The position numbers and the translations under genes were made by a program. A stretch of DNA of 64,000 nt from Progne subis subis (Eukaryota; Chordata; Aves; Passeriformes; Hirundinidae), in the NCBI GenBank assembly GCA_022316685.1, contig JAKJHU010000039.1, forward strand, positions 6,666,308-6,730,307. Direction: 5' to 3'. Shown piece after piece: positions 50,123 to 62,274 of this stretch (position 1 is its first letter; the number at the start of each line of letters is the position of its first letter). The notes below the pieces were generated by a model. That model saw only the letters and a list, made by a program, of their open reading frames with translations, was not told where the DNA came from and ran no database searches.

Positions 50123-53100
50123 TTCCCATCTGTTAGCCAAGGTCTGATTCTGGTATTGTATTTCATAAAGTCACTATATTTTCCCTACTCTTAAATTTTG
50201 CCCTGCAGAAACAGATAAAACATTTTCTCCTATCCTTTATAAAACAGTCAGTTTTTCTCCACACCATTCAAGTCTGTCCAGCCAGTCATAAGAGTAAACA
50301 CAACAAAAATTAAAAAATCTTATACAGAAACTTCAATCAATATCCAAACATGCTGCTACTCTTGCCTCTGGGCCTAGGAAACATGTATATCTATTTAGGT
50401 GCTTGTGAGGAGAAGAACACAGCCAGAGTTCAATCTGTGAAGGTAAAAGGAAGGATATCTTTGATTCTGTTGTATTTTGGAGCTTGCTTGAATAACTTAC
50501 CACAGTGTTATGTGGCTTTTGCAGTGCTGTGTTGTATTGATTCCACTCTCTGTGCTCTTACATGACTGCAGGATGGCTCCTGCACCAGACACCAGACAGC
50601 TGAAGCACGGTGGGATCTCTGCAATCACTAAGGACCAAGAGTCCTTGGTTCACATAATCAGAGTTGCAATTATTACAATCATATAACCATAACAACAACT
50701 AATTAATTAAAATACTGATTCTCCCTTAATGAGAGAGATAAGAGTTGAAATTCATTATGGTCATATCCCTTACATTAAATATTTTTAGCACATAATTTCT
50801 TGAAACAGATTTAGTTCTGATGAAAAATAGACACCCAATATTTCATGTTGATCTGGTGTCTAAAAACATTCCAATCGTGCTTAAGAAATGTGTCATCTTT
50901 CTATTCCTTTGTATCTTTTTATTCCACTCAATGACAAAATAATTGAAGTCATTTGTGATTGATGCTCCATTCTTATTATGGTTCTTTCTTGGCTGTGAAA
51001 TTCTTCCTGATCTGCCTTCTCGATCTTCCCTAGAGGTGTGCATGACTTCTCTTTAATTCAAAAACTCCTAACATATGGTTCCCACCAAAGCTTAAAAACT
51101 GTCTACTTTTGTAATTGTACTGATCGTGACAAAGAGGGAACAGAATGCCAGATTACTTGCCAGACTACGTGTCATTTTATTCAAACATTCACAAGCAACT
51201 TTTCAAGAGTTAAAATATATTTGTCGTTGTAATTTTTAAAAATATAATTTATCTCTCTACTCTCTCTTACTTTTTGTGTCCCTGTTAAAAACTGCTAACC
51301 AAAGCTTAAAAGCATCCACTCTCCTGGGACCTAACAGCCAGTGACTGGTGAGCATGACGTGTATACAACAGAAACAGAAAAGGACTTTGCCTTCTTCTCT
51401 GAAGGGTATCACTTCCTTTTTTTTAATAAGAGGAAATCAAAAAAATAAAAGCTGGCCCTCCAGTAGTGGGAATTGGAGTGGGAAGAGAGAGCTCAGATGA
51501 TACTAATGATTAGTGTATTTTCCAGTAGTGTTGAGAGGATAGATAATCTATTTGCTTAATAAACTTACCTCTTCCATTCTGTCTTTTTACCTGGCTTGGT
51601 CAAATAACTGATAAATCTCTTATGAAGACCCTGGAAGGGTTTTATACTCATTTTCAAGTGTTAGAACAGATATAAGCAAGTTTTTTTGGGAGAAAAAAAA
51701 TTAGTAACCTTAGATGATAGAAAATGCAGTTAAATAATTATGATATTTTGAGGACTGGTTACATACAAATCTATTACACATGTGAAGAAACATAAGGTGT
51801 TTCACAATGTTTATTTCTATATTATCCTAACATAACTTTATTAAACAATTTTCCTGAAGAGCTACAGCTAGCTTTTCCAGAGAACATACTTTCTAAGTTT
51901 AGTTTTTACATTCTTTCTCAATCTTTCTATAAGTTACCAACTCACTTTCCCTTGTAAAATTTTTCAGGTGTCTCCCAAGCCAAAACAGGAATTCATAAAA
52001 TGAAAAACGGGACAGTCATGATTGCCTGTATTTGCCAGAAAGAATTGTCAATGCTGCTTTTAGCAAGAAAAATACTTTAGTGCTAGTAACTGCCATGCAG
52101 ACAATCTCTTCTGCACAAGGGAAACTAACATTCCTTTAGTAATTTTTTAAAGCACGTTACCAGCATCCTATTTAAATGAACTGACAACATGCTTTGACGT
52201 GCTGCTCATTTAAACTGTCTCCCTTTTGAAGCTGGCGGTAGTAGAACTACTACCTTCTCAATGATACTTCCAGCAGAATCCTGTCCTATAATTACGTCTT
52301 CCCAGGGTGTCACTTGAAGAGATGTGACTCAGCTGCAGGAGGTTACATGTGGTGAGAAAGGCTTGAAATGTGTCTCCAGTATGCATAACTGACATTGGTA
52401 CCAAACCGTTGAAAGTGATTTCCACTAGGAACTTTAGTTCACAAAATCCAACTAACTCAAAATTTCTTTATAAATTATAATCCTGAGAATCGACAACTCC
52501 CGTGAGTAACAACACTACAGATTTCTAGCTTAACAGTGTGAACCTTTTCTGGAATATTGCAATGGAATAGAAATCCCAAGGAAATACACATTCCCCATGC
52601 ATATTCAGGCTCCCTCCTCCACCTCCCAGCTTCAACCAACTTACTTCATAGTGCTATTTTTGTCTTCATGTTTGAAAACCCAAAGCACTTAGACAAATTC
52701 TTGTTGCTCTGTCTTCCTGCCTACACTCCCGACACATTTCTGCCTCACAAAGTTTGAGGCTTGGTGATTGTCATTTCTCATACAGGAACAGATTGGAAGC
52801 TGGGGGAGGGATTCCTGCTTCTTGTGCTCATCTTTTCCCACTTCGAATGAATTACACACAACTCTATACCAACTAACATTACCACACCCACAGCAACTTA
52901 GAATATATACTTTACTGCAAACCATTTTTTGCAGTTGCACTTTTCTTGTTTAATGATATAGAGTGTTGCAGTTCACTGTATTGCAGTCAACTATGTTATA
53001 GAAAGCCTCTTTAAATAACAACTCCATGTTTTTTCTGTTTCTGAATGTGTTGATTTGAAAACAGGCCTCTTTGCAAAACATTAATGTTTGCATTGAAATG

Positions 53101-56100
53101 CTCCTCCCATATTTTAAGAGTGATATAATTGGTTTTCCTATATCCTTTCTGAGAGAAGGCAAGTGATTTATAAATATTTTCCACTTCACTACACATTGTA
53201 TAAATCACTGGGTTGACCTGTACTTCAGAGCTTTGTCTGCTCAGCCTTGCTGTGGTTTGGGATCTGGCAAAGGGCTCCTTTCCCTCAGGTCATTTTTCGG
53301 GTTTATCAATAAGGAAAGACTTGAGCTGGGTTAACTCTGACATTTCTTTCCAACTTTCTTTTGCTGTTTTAGCAGAAGTCAACTCCTGGTGCTGTTGTGT
53401 GATAGTAGTAAAGACTAATCAAAAAGGGCTTCCTTATAACTTTGAGGCAGGCATTTTATTGCGAGAAGCAAACCAGCATTATCCATTAAGGTATTCTCTC
53501 TTCTTTGCACTAACACACAACCTTTCTTGTGCTGTGCTAACACATGACCTCTTGCCACACGTTTAAAGCAGTGCTTACTTCTCTTGGCTGAGTGTGAAGG
53601 CAATGAGCCCAGAGCAATCACACACTGTCTTTCCCCGACAGGAGAAATTAAAAGGGAGACCTAAATTTGGAAACAGCTTGGGCATTCTTGCAACAACAAT
53701 TCTCTTATTGATTCATTTCACGTGCATATATTGGGAAGACAAAACATTTATTTCTCCTTTTGGCTCATGAGTTTATGAGGCATGGGCAAGGACTACTGTA
53801 CACAGCTGTCAAATTTTTAGGTCAAAAAAATTATCTTCTACTGCCACTAGGTGTGACAGCAAGGAATGTCCAGGAGGTTGAGCTCTCTCACTGTTTTCAT
53901 GCCTACATCAACTACGCATTCACTTCCAAGCTCTTATTCTGTATTCAGAAGCAGCCCCTTGTTGAAAGACCACTCTGTTAAATTCCTGGATTAACAGTTC
54001 CTGAATTTAGCCATCACTTTTCAAAGCAGTATGCTCCCTGCCTAATGGTATCCAAAGATGTGTTTGTGCTTGGAACTTAAGAAAGCTTGAAATGTTTTTG
54101 CCTTTTCCCTTCAGATATAATTTGTAAACTTCTCCTTCAAAGTATTGCATTGCTTTAAGTCCTTTGTCTGATATTTTTTAATCAGTCCTGTCCATCAACC
54201 ATGAGAAGTCATTGTTTCAGATTCTCTGTTCTATTTTGCTAAAGAATGATGGATTTTTACATATGAAACTGAAGTGAATTTAGTTTCCGTTCTGCCACTT
54301 TTCTCTTAGTGCAATGACTGTTTAGCCTCATGCATTCCTGTGGATGTTGTACTCAGGCATGATGATTGCTTGCATCTGTTTTTACCCTTTGGGGTTTTTT
54401 TGGCAGCTAATTGTTAATACTGCCTTTCCCAAAGATCATAGTTTTACTTTATTTCCCAGCCTTTCTACATCAAGACCTATGTTTCATTTGTGGATCTCCG
54501 ATAATTTTTCATCATTTCTTCATTAGCTTCTGCACTGCACCTGAAACCTAAGATTTCTGATAGTTTAACATCCCTCTCACATTCCTTTTAAGTTTTGCCT
54601 GGTTTACAAACATATGTCATCACCCAACAAAGACCATCTAACCTAGGTAATTCATTATACAATGTTCTGTATTTTGAAAAAAACCCACTTCTAGGAGGAG
54701 AGAGAAATTTGCCCAGTGCTTCCAAAGGTGTTCCTTCCACAGCATATTAAACACCTTATGAGCACTTGCTTCAGGCAAGTAGAGATCCACACAGAAGAAT
54801 ACACCAAAAACATTCTTGAACAGGCAAAGTCCATGTAGGCTTCTGTAATGCTTGTTTGGCCCAATTAATATTTTTAGTTCATGAGAGGCCTCATTAATTT
54901 TAAGCAGGTTACTTGTGCATAATAGCAGTAAATGGATATATCTTGCTGTGAACTTGGTAGCATTCAATTTCTGTACAAGATTTGCCAAAGGCAAAGTTGA
55001 AAAGCAAGTTACTTTCAACTGACTTAACCTTGTCTGGTAAGAGCTTGAATGGTTACCAAAAAACTTGTAATGGTCTGCAAATCACAATCTCTGGAGGAGA
55101 AAGACATCAGGTTTGAAGCCTTACATTTTCTGCCTACACTTCTGTGATATGCAATGCAAATAGCCAGACTGCACTTTTCTCTTCCCATGTGTATAACCTG
55201 GAGTAAAACTATATTTGTCTTGGTTTAAAATTTTGCTATGAGCTTCCTCTACTGCTAGCATGCAAGAGATATAAATGTAGCTGATGGCCGAGCTGGGAAC
55301 CATCTTTCCTAGATCTTGCCATCCAACCAAACCCAGACAATTCCATCTTATAACATTTCCTTGCAGTGACAAAAACAGAGAAAAAACTCATGTCCCTACT
55401 TTTCTCTTTTCCCTGGACATCTCCAGTGTCACAATACGGGGAGAACTGCAATACCCCGTTTCCTTTTCAGGATACATTGAAAATATGAGAATGAGAGAAA
55501 AATAAGGATTCAAAACTGGGTATTTTACCAATTTGATCCTAATGGAAACCACATCTGCTCTTGAAAACTGTATACAATATATTTATAGCAGATAGTAAAA
55601 ATATTTTTCCAAAATTCTGTTTCCCTGTGTTATTACAAAATGACAATATTGTTTTTAGCCTATTTCCTTTAACCAGATTGACAGAATTACAGGTTGACAT
55701 TACTGTGAAATTTTATGATGTATTATGTTAACTGTGCCAGTTTGATTAGCCTTGATTGACAGCTAGTACCTGCACAGAAAGTTAAATATCTCAGGAAGGA
55801 AAGAGTGCTGAAAAGTATGCTGCCTCCTTCACTGGTAACAAGTAACAAGAAATATATAGCAACAGTAGTAGTAGTAGTAATATAGTACATACAGTATTAC
55901 AATATTAATGATAAATACATTTATACATTAAAATTTAAAATACTGATTTTTATATCAGTAATATAATAATACTCGTTATTAATAATTATAATACTACTTT
56001 ATATTTGCTCTCACCTAAATCACTCTGTGTTTGGCAAACTTTTTACATACACACTGAATGAACATAACAAGTCTGTAAAAATTTGAGATCTTTCCTTCTG

Positions 56101-58349
56101 TATACATTTTGCTTACTATCATGGCTGAGGAACTAAATTTAAAAATCTCAGCACAAGCAGTGCCTGCATCTGAACTACCATATCATAATAATGCTTCTCT
56201 CCTGCAGCATCCTCATCTGTTATCTAAACAGAAGTGAAGTTTTTTTTTTTTTAGACTATAGAATTGTTTGCTCAGATGTCTAGTGAATTCAGCAGAGAAG
56301 CTGTGCACCCCTCTGGCTTTAGGGTTTGACAACCCTAAACACTTGAAAATGGGTGCAAATGGAGGTTCTCCACTCGCTCTGTAGATTACATTAATTAATA
56401 TCATAAGGTCACTGCATGCTATAAGATGCAGGAAAAAAAAAATCTAGAAACTGCTCTGCATTTGACTTGTACAGAAATAGGGGGAGTGGAGAGGGAACCT
56501 GGATTTTTTTAATGCGCAAAAAAAATCTTTGAAATAACCTCTTAGGTGGGTGTTTGAGGGTTTTTCACTTTAATAGTTCAATGACTTTGAAATCAAGGTA
56601 TGAAGAGTGGGAAGGACCTCCTTTTCCACTGATTTTGGTCCTCTCTTTGCACAAATTATCAATTATCTTTTCAAAAGCACACGGATTGCCTTCTGAAAAG
56701 GACTTAAGGTTTTACATCTTTTGCTGTAGGTCTTTTAGGTTCTGTTTCCTTTAGTGGTTGGACATTTTCAATTAAATTTCCTTCTTAAATTTATTTGTGG
56801 CCAGCTAACATCAAACTCTTCCTGAAACTACATGATCCTCCGACTTAGTGTTTTCCAGGGTTCCTGGCATTTAAACATACCAGAGAAATCATATAATCTC
56901 CTAGTCTTCTTTTTCTAGTTACATCTAATTTCCACCCATGTTTATCAGAATTTCTGCACGTTTCATTCTCTCCATCCCCCAGATAAACAAAGCCATTCTC
57001 CTGATAAACCTCATTGTCTTTATCAGTATCCTTCAGACTTTCAGTTCCCCTTTCCTTAGCACAGGAGACTCCATGTCCAGTCAGCAGTGAGAGCACTCTC
57101 TAGGAACAGTTGGATACCTCCACAAAAGAATGCCATAACCTCAGAAAACATTTTCCATGTCTCATTTCCCTCCTGTGCTGAGCGTAATTCCACACTCTTG
57201 AGGCAGAGGGAAACCTGAAGCAACGTGCACAATAGTCCTTGGTTGGGGACACTGGTACTGGCCAGTGGTACCCAATATTTCATACAACTTGTAAAAATCA
57301 CCCCCTTCTACAGCTCTACCACTACCAGCACCATCCAGCCTTCCCCAGAAACATCACTCCAGTCATAGGATTACATTTGACTGTACGACACTGCATCACA
57401 GTGGTGCTGCTTAGGCCCATTAAGATCAATTTCTCTATTTCCGTCATTCCTATCTGGTAGAATTCCTAACTCTAAGAGAATTTAGTACTGTTAGTCCCCT
57501 GGTGCAGCATTTTGCACTTTCTGCTATGCAATTTCATTCCATTTCTGCTACTCTAGTTCTCAAAATTATTCAGCCCTGACTGTTTCTTTCTCTTAGTTTT
57601 GTCTCACTGGTAAACTGTTTTAAGATCTTGAGAAGATCCTTAAAATCATCTCTCCTGTTAGGAAGCTCCTTTTCAGTACCATCACACTGGGCTTAGTTTC
57701 TTACTCCACAATCCAGCAATTCTTATGCTGACACCTATACTTTTTGGTTGAATAAATAATTTTTGGAACAGCAGTATAGCAAATTAAGCTCCAGAAAGAC
57801 TATTAGTAGTTAGCATCCCAAAAGAAAGTCAGCTATATGGTTAGGAAGAAATCAGGTTAATCTTGCATGATCTGCCTTTTCTACTTTTTTTTTTTTTAAT
57901 TATTATTTTATTTCATTTTATGCAACTTTAATTTCATAATTCTTCAGCCAGGAGAACAAAGTAAAATGTCACGTAATAGACTCTGGTTTTATATTTCTAT
58001 ATCTTCTCAAAAAATGACTATGTAACCTTTCTAACTTCCATTTTTAATTAATTAAGTCCATATAGACAAACCATTTTGGCCTTTGTAATAACATCTTGAG
58101 TTCAGGCAAGTTGGAAGGGCAAATCATTTCATGTAATGTTTCAAAATAAATGCCTCTCTATCCATAGGCCTTTAGGAGTTGCTTCAAGGGGAAAAAAAAA
58201 GATGATAAAATAAACAAAGAATACAAATGCTTACTGTCAAACAGAAATGTTTAGGTAATGATTTTAAACAAAGTAAAAGTAATGCCTGTGATTTGGAGCA
58301 GGAAATTTTATTTGACTAAAGATGTTTCTTCAAAATATACTGACAGAAA

Positions 58350-58465
58350 AATTATATTAGATATTAATAGGTATTAACATTTATATGTTTATTATTATCT
58401 ATTACTAGCGATTAATATTATATATCTATTAACATCTATTTGATATGAAATAGATATTAATTCAC
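58350..58465. repeat. Imperfect AT-rich tandem repeat region
   Basis: Variants of AGATATTAAT, ATCTATTAAC and TATTATTATCTATTA recur across about 115 bases. No clean unit length can be fixed. It resembles a decayed AT-rich minisatellite. Confidence 0.5.
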
Positions 58466-61221
58466 TTATCAACATTATTTTTTAAAAATATATGTCATGT
58501 TTTTACAAGGAAAATTTGAAAAGGGAAATTTTTCAAGAACAGAATTTTTGTTGCACCATTCTTGTCTTTTAGCCTGTATTACTTATGTCATTAGCACAAT
58601 AATTCAATGTATTAGTATAGCTACCCTTGAAATAAGAAGGTGCACATTTTCTTGGAGTTTCTCAAAGAAACATTCTATTGTTAAATTGTTATTTTTGCAC
58701 AATTAGCCAACAAAATTCAGATTTAGCTCCATTGTTAGTTCAGACTGCAATCCATGCATTTCCATAAAAGGAAAAATTAGTGACGCTCTGACAGAAATAG
58801 AAAGGGTTTTCACTGCAAACTTCCTTTCGCATTTACTTCATTTCTCAATGGATATTCCACCATTCTAAGGTGACAATAGCTGATATCTTAGCTGATAGCC
58901 TCTTTAATTTTCTGTCTTAGTCCTACAACGACAGTCAGAAGGTTGTAAAAAGCTGATCTTAAAAGTCACTGAACAGAAAATTAAGATGGAAGAAAATTAT
59001 GATTCTAAGGTACATCTAAGTATCCTAATTAGCTTCTGCTGAAGTACCTCACATTCATGTTATAATGGTACATAGGAACATGAATTGATTCCAGAGGGAA
59101 GTCTGGTACAGTCAATCAGTCTCTCCACTCATGAGGAGACAACTGCCCTGGTTGAATAAGCCTGTAGACCACTGGGAGCTCATATTCCTTCAGCTATAAA
59201 GCCCTTTTGGATGCATGTCCTTATCTCACAATGAAATCTTTAAAAGCTTTCTTCCCTGGCGAGACATACATAGAATATGGATTTCCTGCAAACTCTGCCT
59301 AGAGAAACAGTACAGACAGCTCAAACTTTGGCACTATTGGGAGGGAAGATAACAGAGAAAAAGGACAGCAGTGATGAGAAAACACAACCAAAAATGCATC
59401 CTGCCTCAAAAAACCTCACCAACTTCTATGTGTTTGGAAATGTAGTGTCTATCAACTGTCACTTCCAGGGAGAAGGTAACTAAAAATAACAACAACACAT
59501 CCGGAATTAAATTCGGAAAATGGCCAATAATAAATAAAATTGGACTATTTTGAAAAAATATAAACATGTTAAAAAACTGTGATAGTTGCTGTTGCCTTGT
59601 GTGGAGAGCAAAGTGAACATTTCTCTTATTTTCAAAGCATGCACTGCAGCTTATTTATATAAAAATCAGCCCACCTTGAATCACAGAACCAAACCAAAGT
59701 ATGTTAGTAGAAGGGTGGAAGAAAATGAAATGAAGGCGAGAGCAAAGCATCCCATCCTGGCACATCTTCCAGGTGTTATGTTTGGCAGGTGTGAGATGCA
59801 ACTTGGCACAAAGCTCACAAAATGCTCTGCCATTCAACCCCAGCTATCTGGGACCACATGTTTAAGTTCTTGACCTAAAAGCAGCTCAAAATGTTCAACA
59901 GATAACAGAATCCAACCCCAGAAGAGCTAAACTGCCTGTGGGGAGGAGAGCCACTTAATAGTGCTGCTCCAGAGAAGGCTACATAACTTGATTTTGCACA
60001 GAAGCCGACTAATTCAGATATCACCAAGTGGTTGCTTGGTGCTGCTGTAGAGGCCCTGATCATTTGCTGATAGTGTTGAGAAGTATATGGAAATGGAGAT
60101 CAGAAGAGTCCAAGGGACATGTGCCACATGCAAGAGTTTTAGTATCATAAAAAATATGAATGGAAACCTACATGACAGAATGCAGTGGCATAAACAAAAC
60201 ATTTAAACATCACATTAAATGGCAGGTAACAAAGGGAAATGAAGCAAGCACATTGCTCAGTGAAAGACCAATAATCTTTCCCAGCTTTATTTTAAAAAAA
60301 TATTCCAAATATTTCAATTATATCAAAGTATTTGCAACAGAACTTACATGCATGAAGCAGCTGTTTAACAGAGAAAGTGCATGATATTCTCCCTTTAGAT
60401 GTTTGTTTAGATATATTAACACATGTTTATCATGGCTTCCATACAGTAGTTCAGTGGTTTTATGTAATATCCTTTAAAAAGTTCTAGAAAGCTTTTTTTT
60501 AATTATTGGTTTGGTGGGGAGGGGATTTGTTTGTTTTTATTATTTTTCATGATGCTTGATCTGTGCACTATCAAAGGCACAGGAATAAAAGATGTTATAT
60601 CCCCATTTTAGCACTTCATTAACTTATCACATTTATTTGGGTTCATTTAGCATTAAGCCTTTAATGAAATTTTTGAGTACAACTCAGAGTGTTCTATTTC
60701 AAGAACTATTGTTCATGATTCCTTTTTTTATTTTGATTAGATTAGGTCTCTACTTAGGCTTCTGTTAAATTGCCATGTTTCTAAGCATTCAAAACTTTTT
60801 GCATTCAAAACGTTATTGAGGAGTAACCAGTTAAAAGTACGCGTGACATACACTTTAATAATACGGAATTTCCCTTCCTTCCAGTGCCAAATTGCTATTC
60901 CAGTTACTGATACTTATCATCGTGCAAGATAATGGTAAACTCAGGATGAATGAAATTGTTGTTTCATTGTGACATGAGAGCGGAGAGGTGTGCTCTATGC
61001 ATATGTGTACAGCTGTGGAGATCAAACAGAAGAACATTTGAGACATGCAGTCTGTATATCCCTTTGCTGACATAAATATTCTCCTAAATGTGCTCTAGAT
61101 TCTTTTAAAACAGATTTGGTCAACATAGCTGTAAAAATAAATGTATGTTTTTACCAGAAGCAATGTAAGGTATATTATCTTAATAATACTCTTTTTTCTT
61201 CGAGGTAGGAATTTGAAATAA

Positions 61222-61249
61222 GCACACACAGAGACACATACACACACAG
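61222..61249. repeat. Imperfect (CA)n repeat
   Basis: CACACA blocks are interrupted by GAGA and TA. It is a short imperfect dinucleotide repeat. Confidence 0.75.
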
Positions 61250-61608
61250 CAGATCTAAACAGCTACAAAATAAACATTCAGTGAAGTAGGACTGAGAGGA
61301 CAGTTGGAGTGAAACATGTTACTGCATTGCTGCATCTCATTCCAAAAGAAACATAGAACTGAAATAGAAAACAAAATAAGATTTTTTTAATATAGCATCT
61401 TAAGAGTAAGACACTATGAAAAAGAACGCATAAACAATTTGAATTCAAAAATAAATTAAGATAGTTTCTAAAAGTCACTGTGTTTTGTCAATCTGGTACC
61501 AGCTCATATACAATTGATTACAAGAGAAAACTGTGAGCTCAAGCAGGGACTTGATCTGACTAGGTAGGCTATGTCCACTAACACCCAAACCCAGAGTGAC
61601 TCAGAGGC

Positions 61609-61788
61609 CATTCTAAGCAGTGCTGGCTGTAAAGGAGCCTACTTTCTACTGTGATTCTACATCTCTTCATTTGAGTCTGGCAATACTGTTTGACTAAATT
61701 GTCAGGCAGAGTGGGTAGATGTGAAATGCCTGTTTTCAATACCAAAACCAACACTACTGCTGTGCATTTCACTTTAAAGCAAGAGGAC
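61609..61788 (+). repeat. 180-bp inverted repeat, left arm
   Basis: This arm is the reverse complement of 62095-62274 across 180 bases with no gaps and only two substitutions that I can find, near 61635 and 61771. The boundaries are sharp: outside the arms and into the spacer the similarity stops at once. The minus-strand frame through this arm gives the same 53 residues (beginning KCTAVVLVLVLKTGISHLP) as the plus-strand frame through the other arm. That is a result of the duplication, not evidence of coding. I see no target-site duplication at the outer ends. Confidence 0.95.
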
Positions 61789-62094
61789 GAGCTCCAACTT
61801 AATCAGCTCCCCTTGCATTAACCTTCATGAGATGCATCATCCAGAATCCACCAGACCTGGCTCCCAAATTCCTAGGAAGGAATCACCCTCTGCTGCCTCC
61901 CTGGCTCTAGGGAAGGGGGTCTGTTGGATAGTAGGGAGGAGAGAGAAGTTGGCATTGCTCCAACAGATGAGATTTTGAAGGATCTTTGTGCTACAGCTGG
62001 GAGTACAGTCTGGTCTCAAAGGAGAGTCCTCATTGTCCTGCGCACCTCCAGAAGACAGGAGGAGGCCTGTTTTGTAGTATCTAATGGGTATTTT
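61789..62094. other. 306-bp spacer between inverted repeat arms
   Basis: The spacer is unique, somewhat GC-richer than the surroundings, and has purine-rich stretches (for example around 61930-61950). It contains no repeat that I recognise. A minus-strand frame of 118 codons (61837-62193) crosses from the spacer into the right arm and is unrecognised. In a folded transcript this would be the terminal loop. Confidence 0.7.
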
Positions 62095-62274
62095 GTCCTC
62101 TTGCTTTAAAGAGAAATGCACAGCAGTAGTGTTGGTTTTGGTATTGAAAACAGGCATTTCACATCTACCCACTCTGCCTGACAATTTAGTCAAACAGTAT
62201 TGCCAGACTCAAATGAAGAGATGTAGAATCACAGTAGAAAGTAGGCTTCTTTACAGCCAGCACTGCTTAGAATG
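62095..62274 (-). repeat. 180-bp inverted repeat, right arm
   Basis: This is the partner of 61609-61788. It starts GTCCTCTTGCTTTAAAG and ends CACTGCTTAGAATG. Identity to the other arm is 178 of 180 by eye. Such identity in a neutral region implies a recent duplication or ongoing gene conversion between arms. Confidence 0.95.

Larger units (their letters stand above)
46861..61608. other. Unique AT-rich noncoding stretch
   Basis: I see no supported gene across this 14.7-kb stretch. The largest frames (117 codons at 53213-53566 plus, 126 codons at 54638-55018 minus) are unrecognised and lack context. Structured sites are a T-rich tract at 48436, a TA palindrome at 49065, a CAA tract at 49351, a hairpin at 49495, TA repeats at 50088-50122, an inverted repeat at 52171-52214, a TAG run at 55864-55880, T13 at 57885-57897, an AT-rich ATTAAC/TAGATA repeat region at 58350-58465 and a CA run at 61222-61249. 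Confidence 0.55.

Noticed and set aside
54638..55018. 126-codon minus-strand ORF
   Set aside because: No recognised domain and no promoter or splice context; a frame of this length is expected by chance in 64 kb read in six frames.
59277..59483. Possible exon ending at a GAAG/GTAACT donor-like site
   Set aside because: The peptide is unrecognised and the donor match alone is common by chance; no matching upstream acceptor with a consistent frame was convincing.
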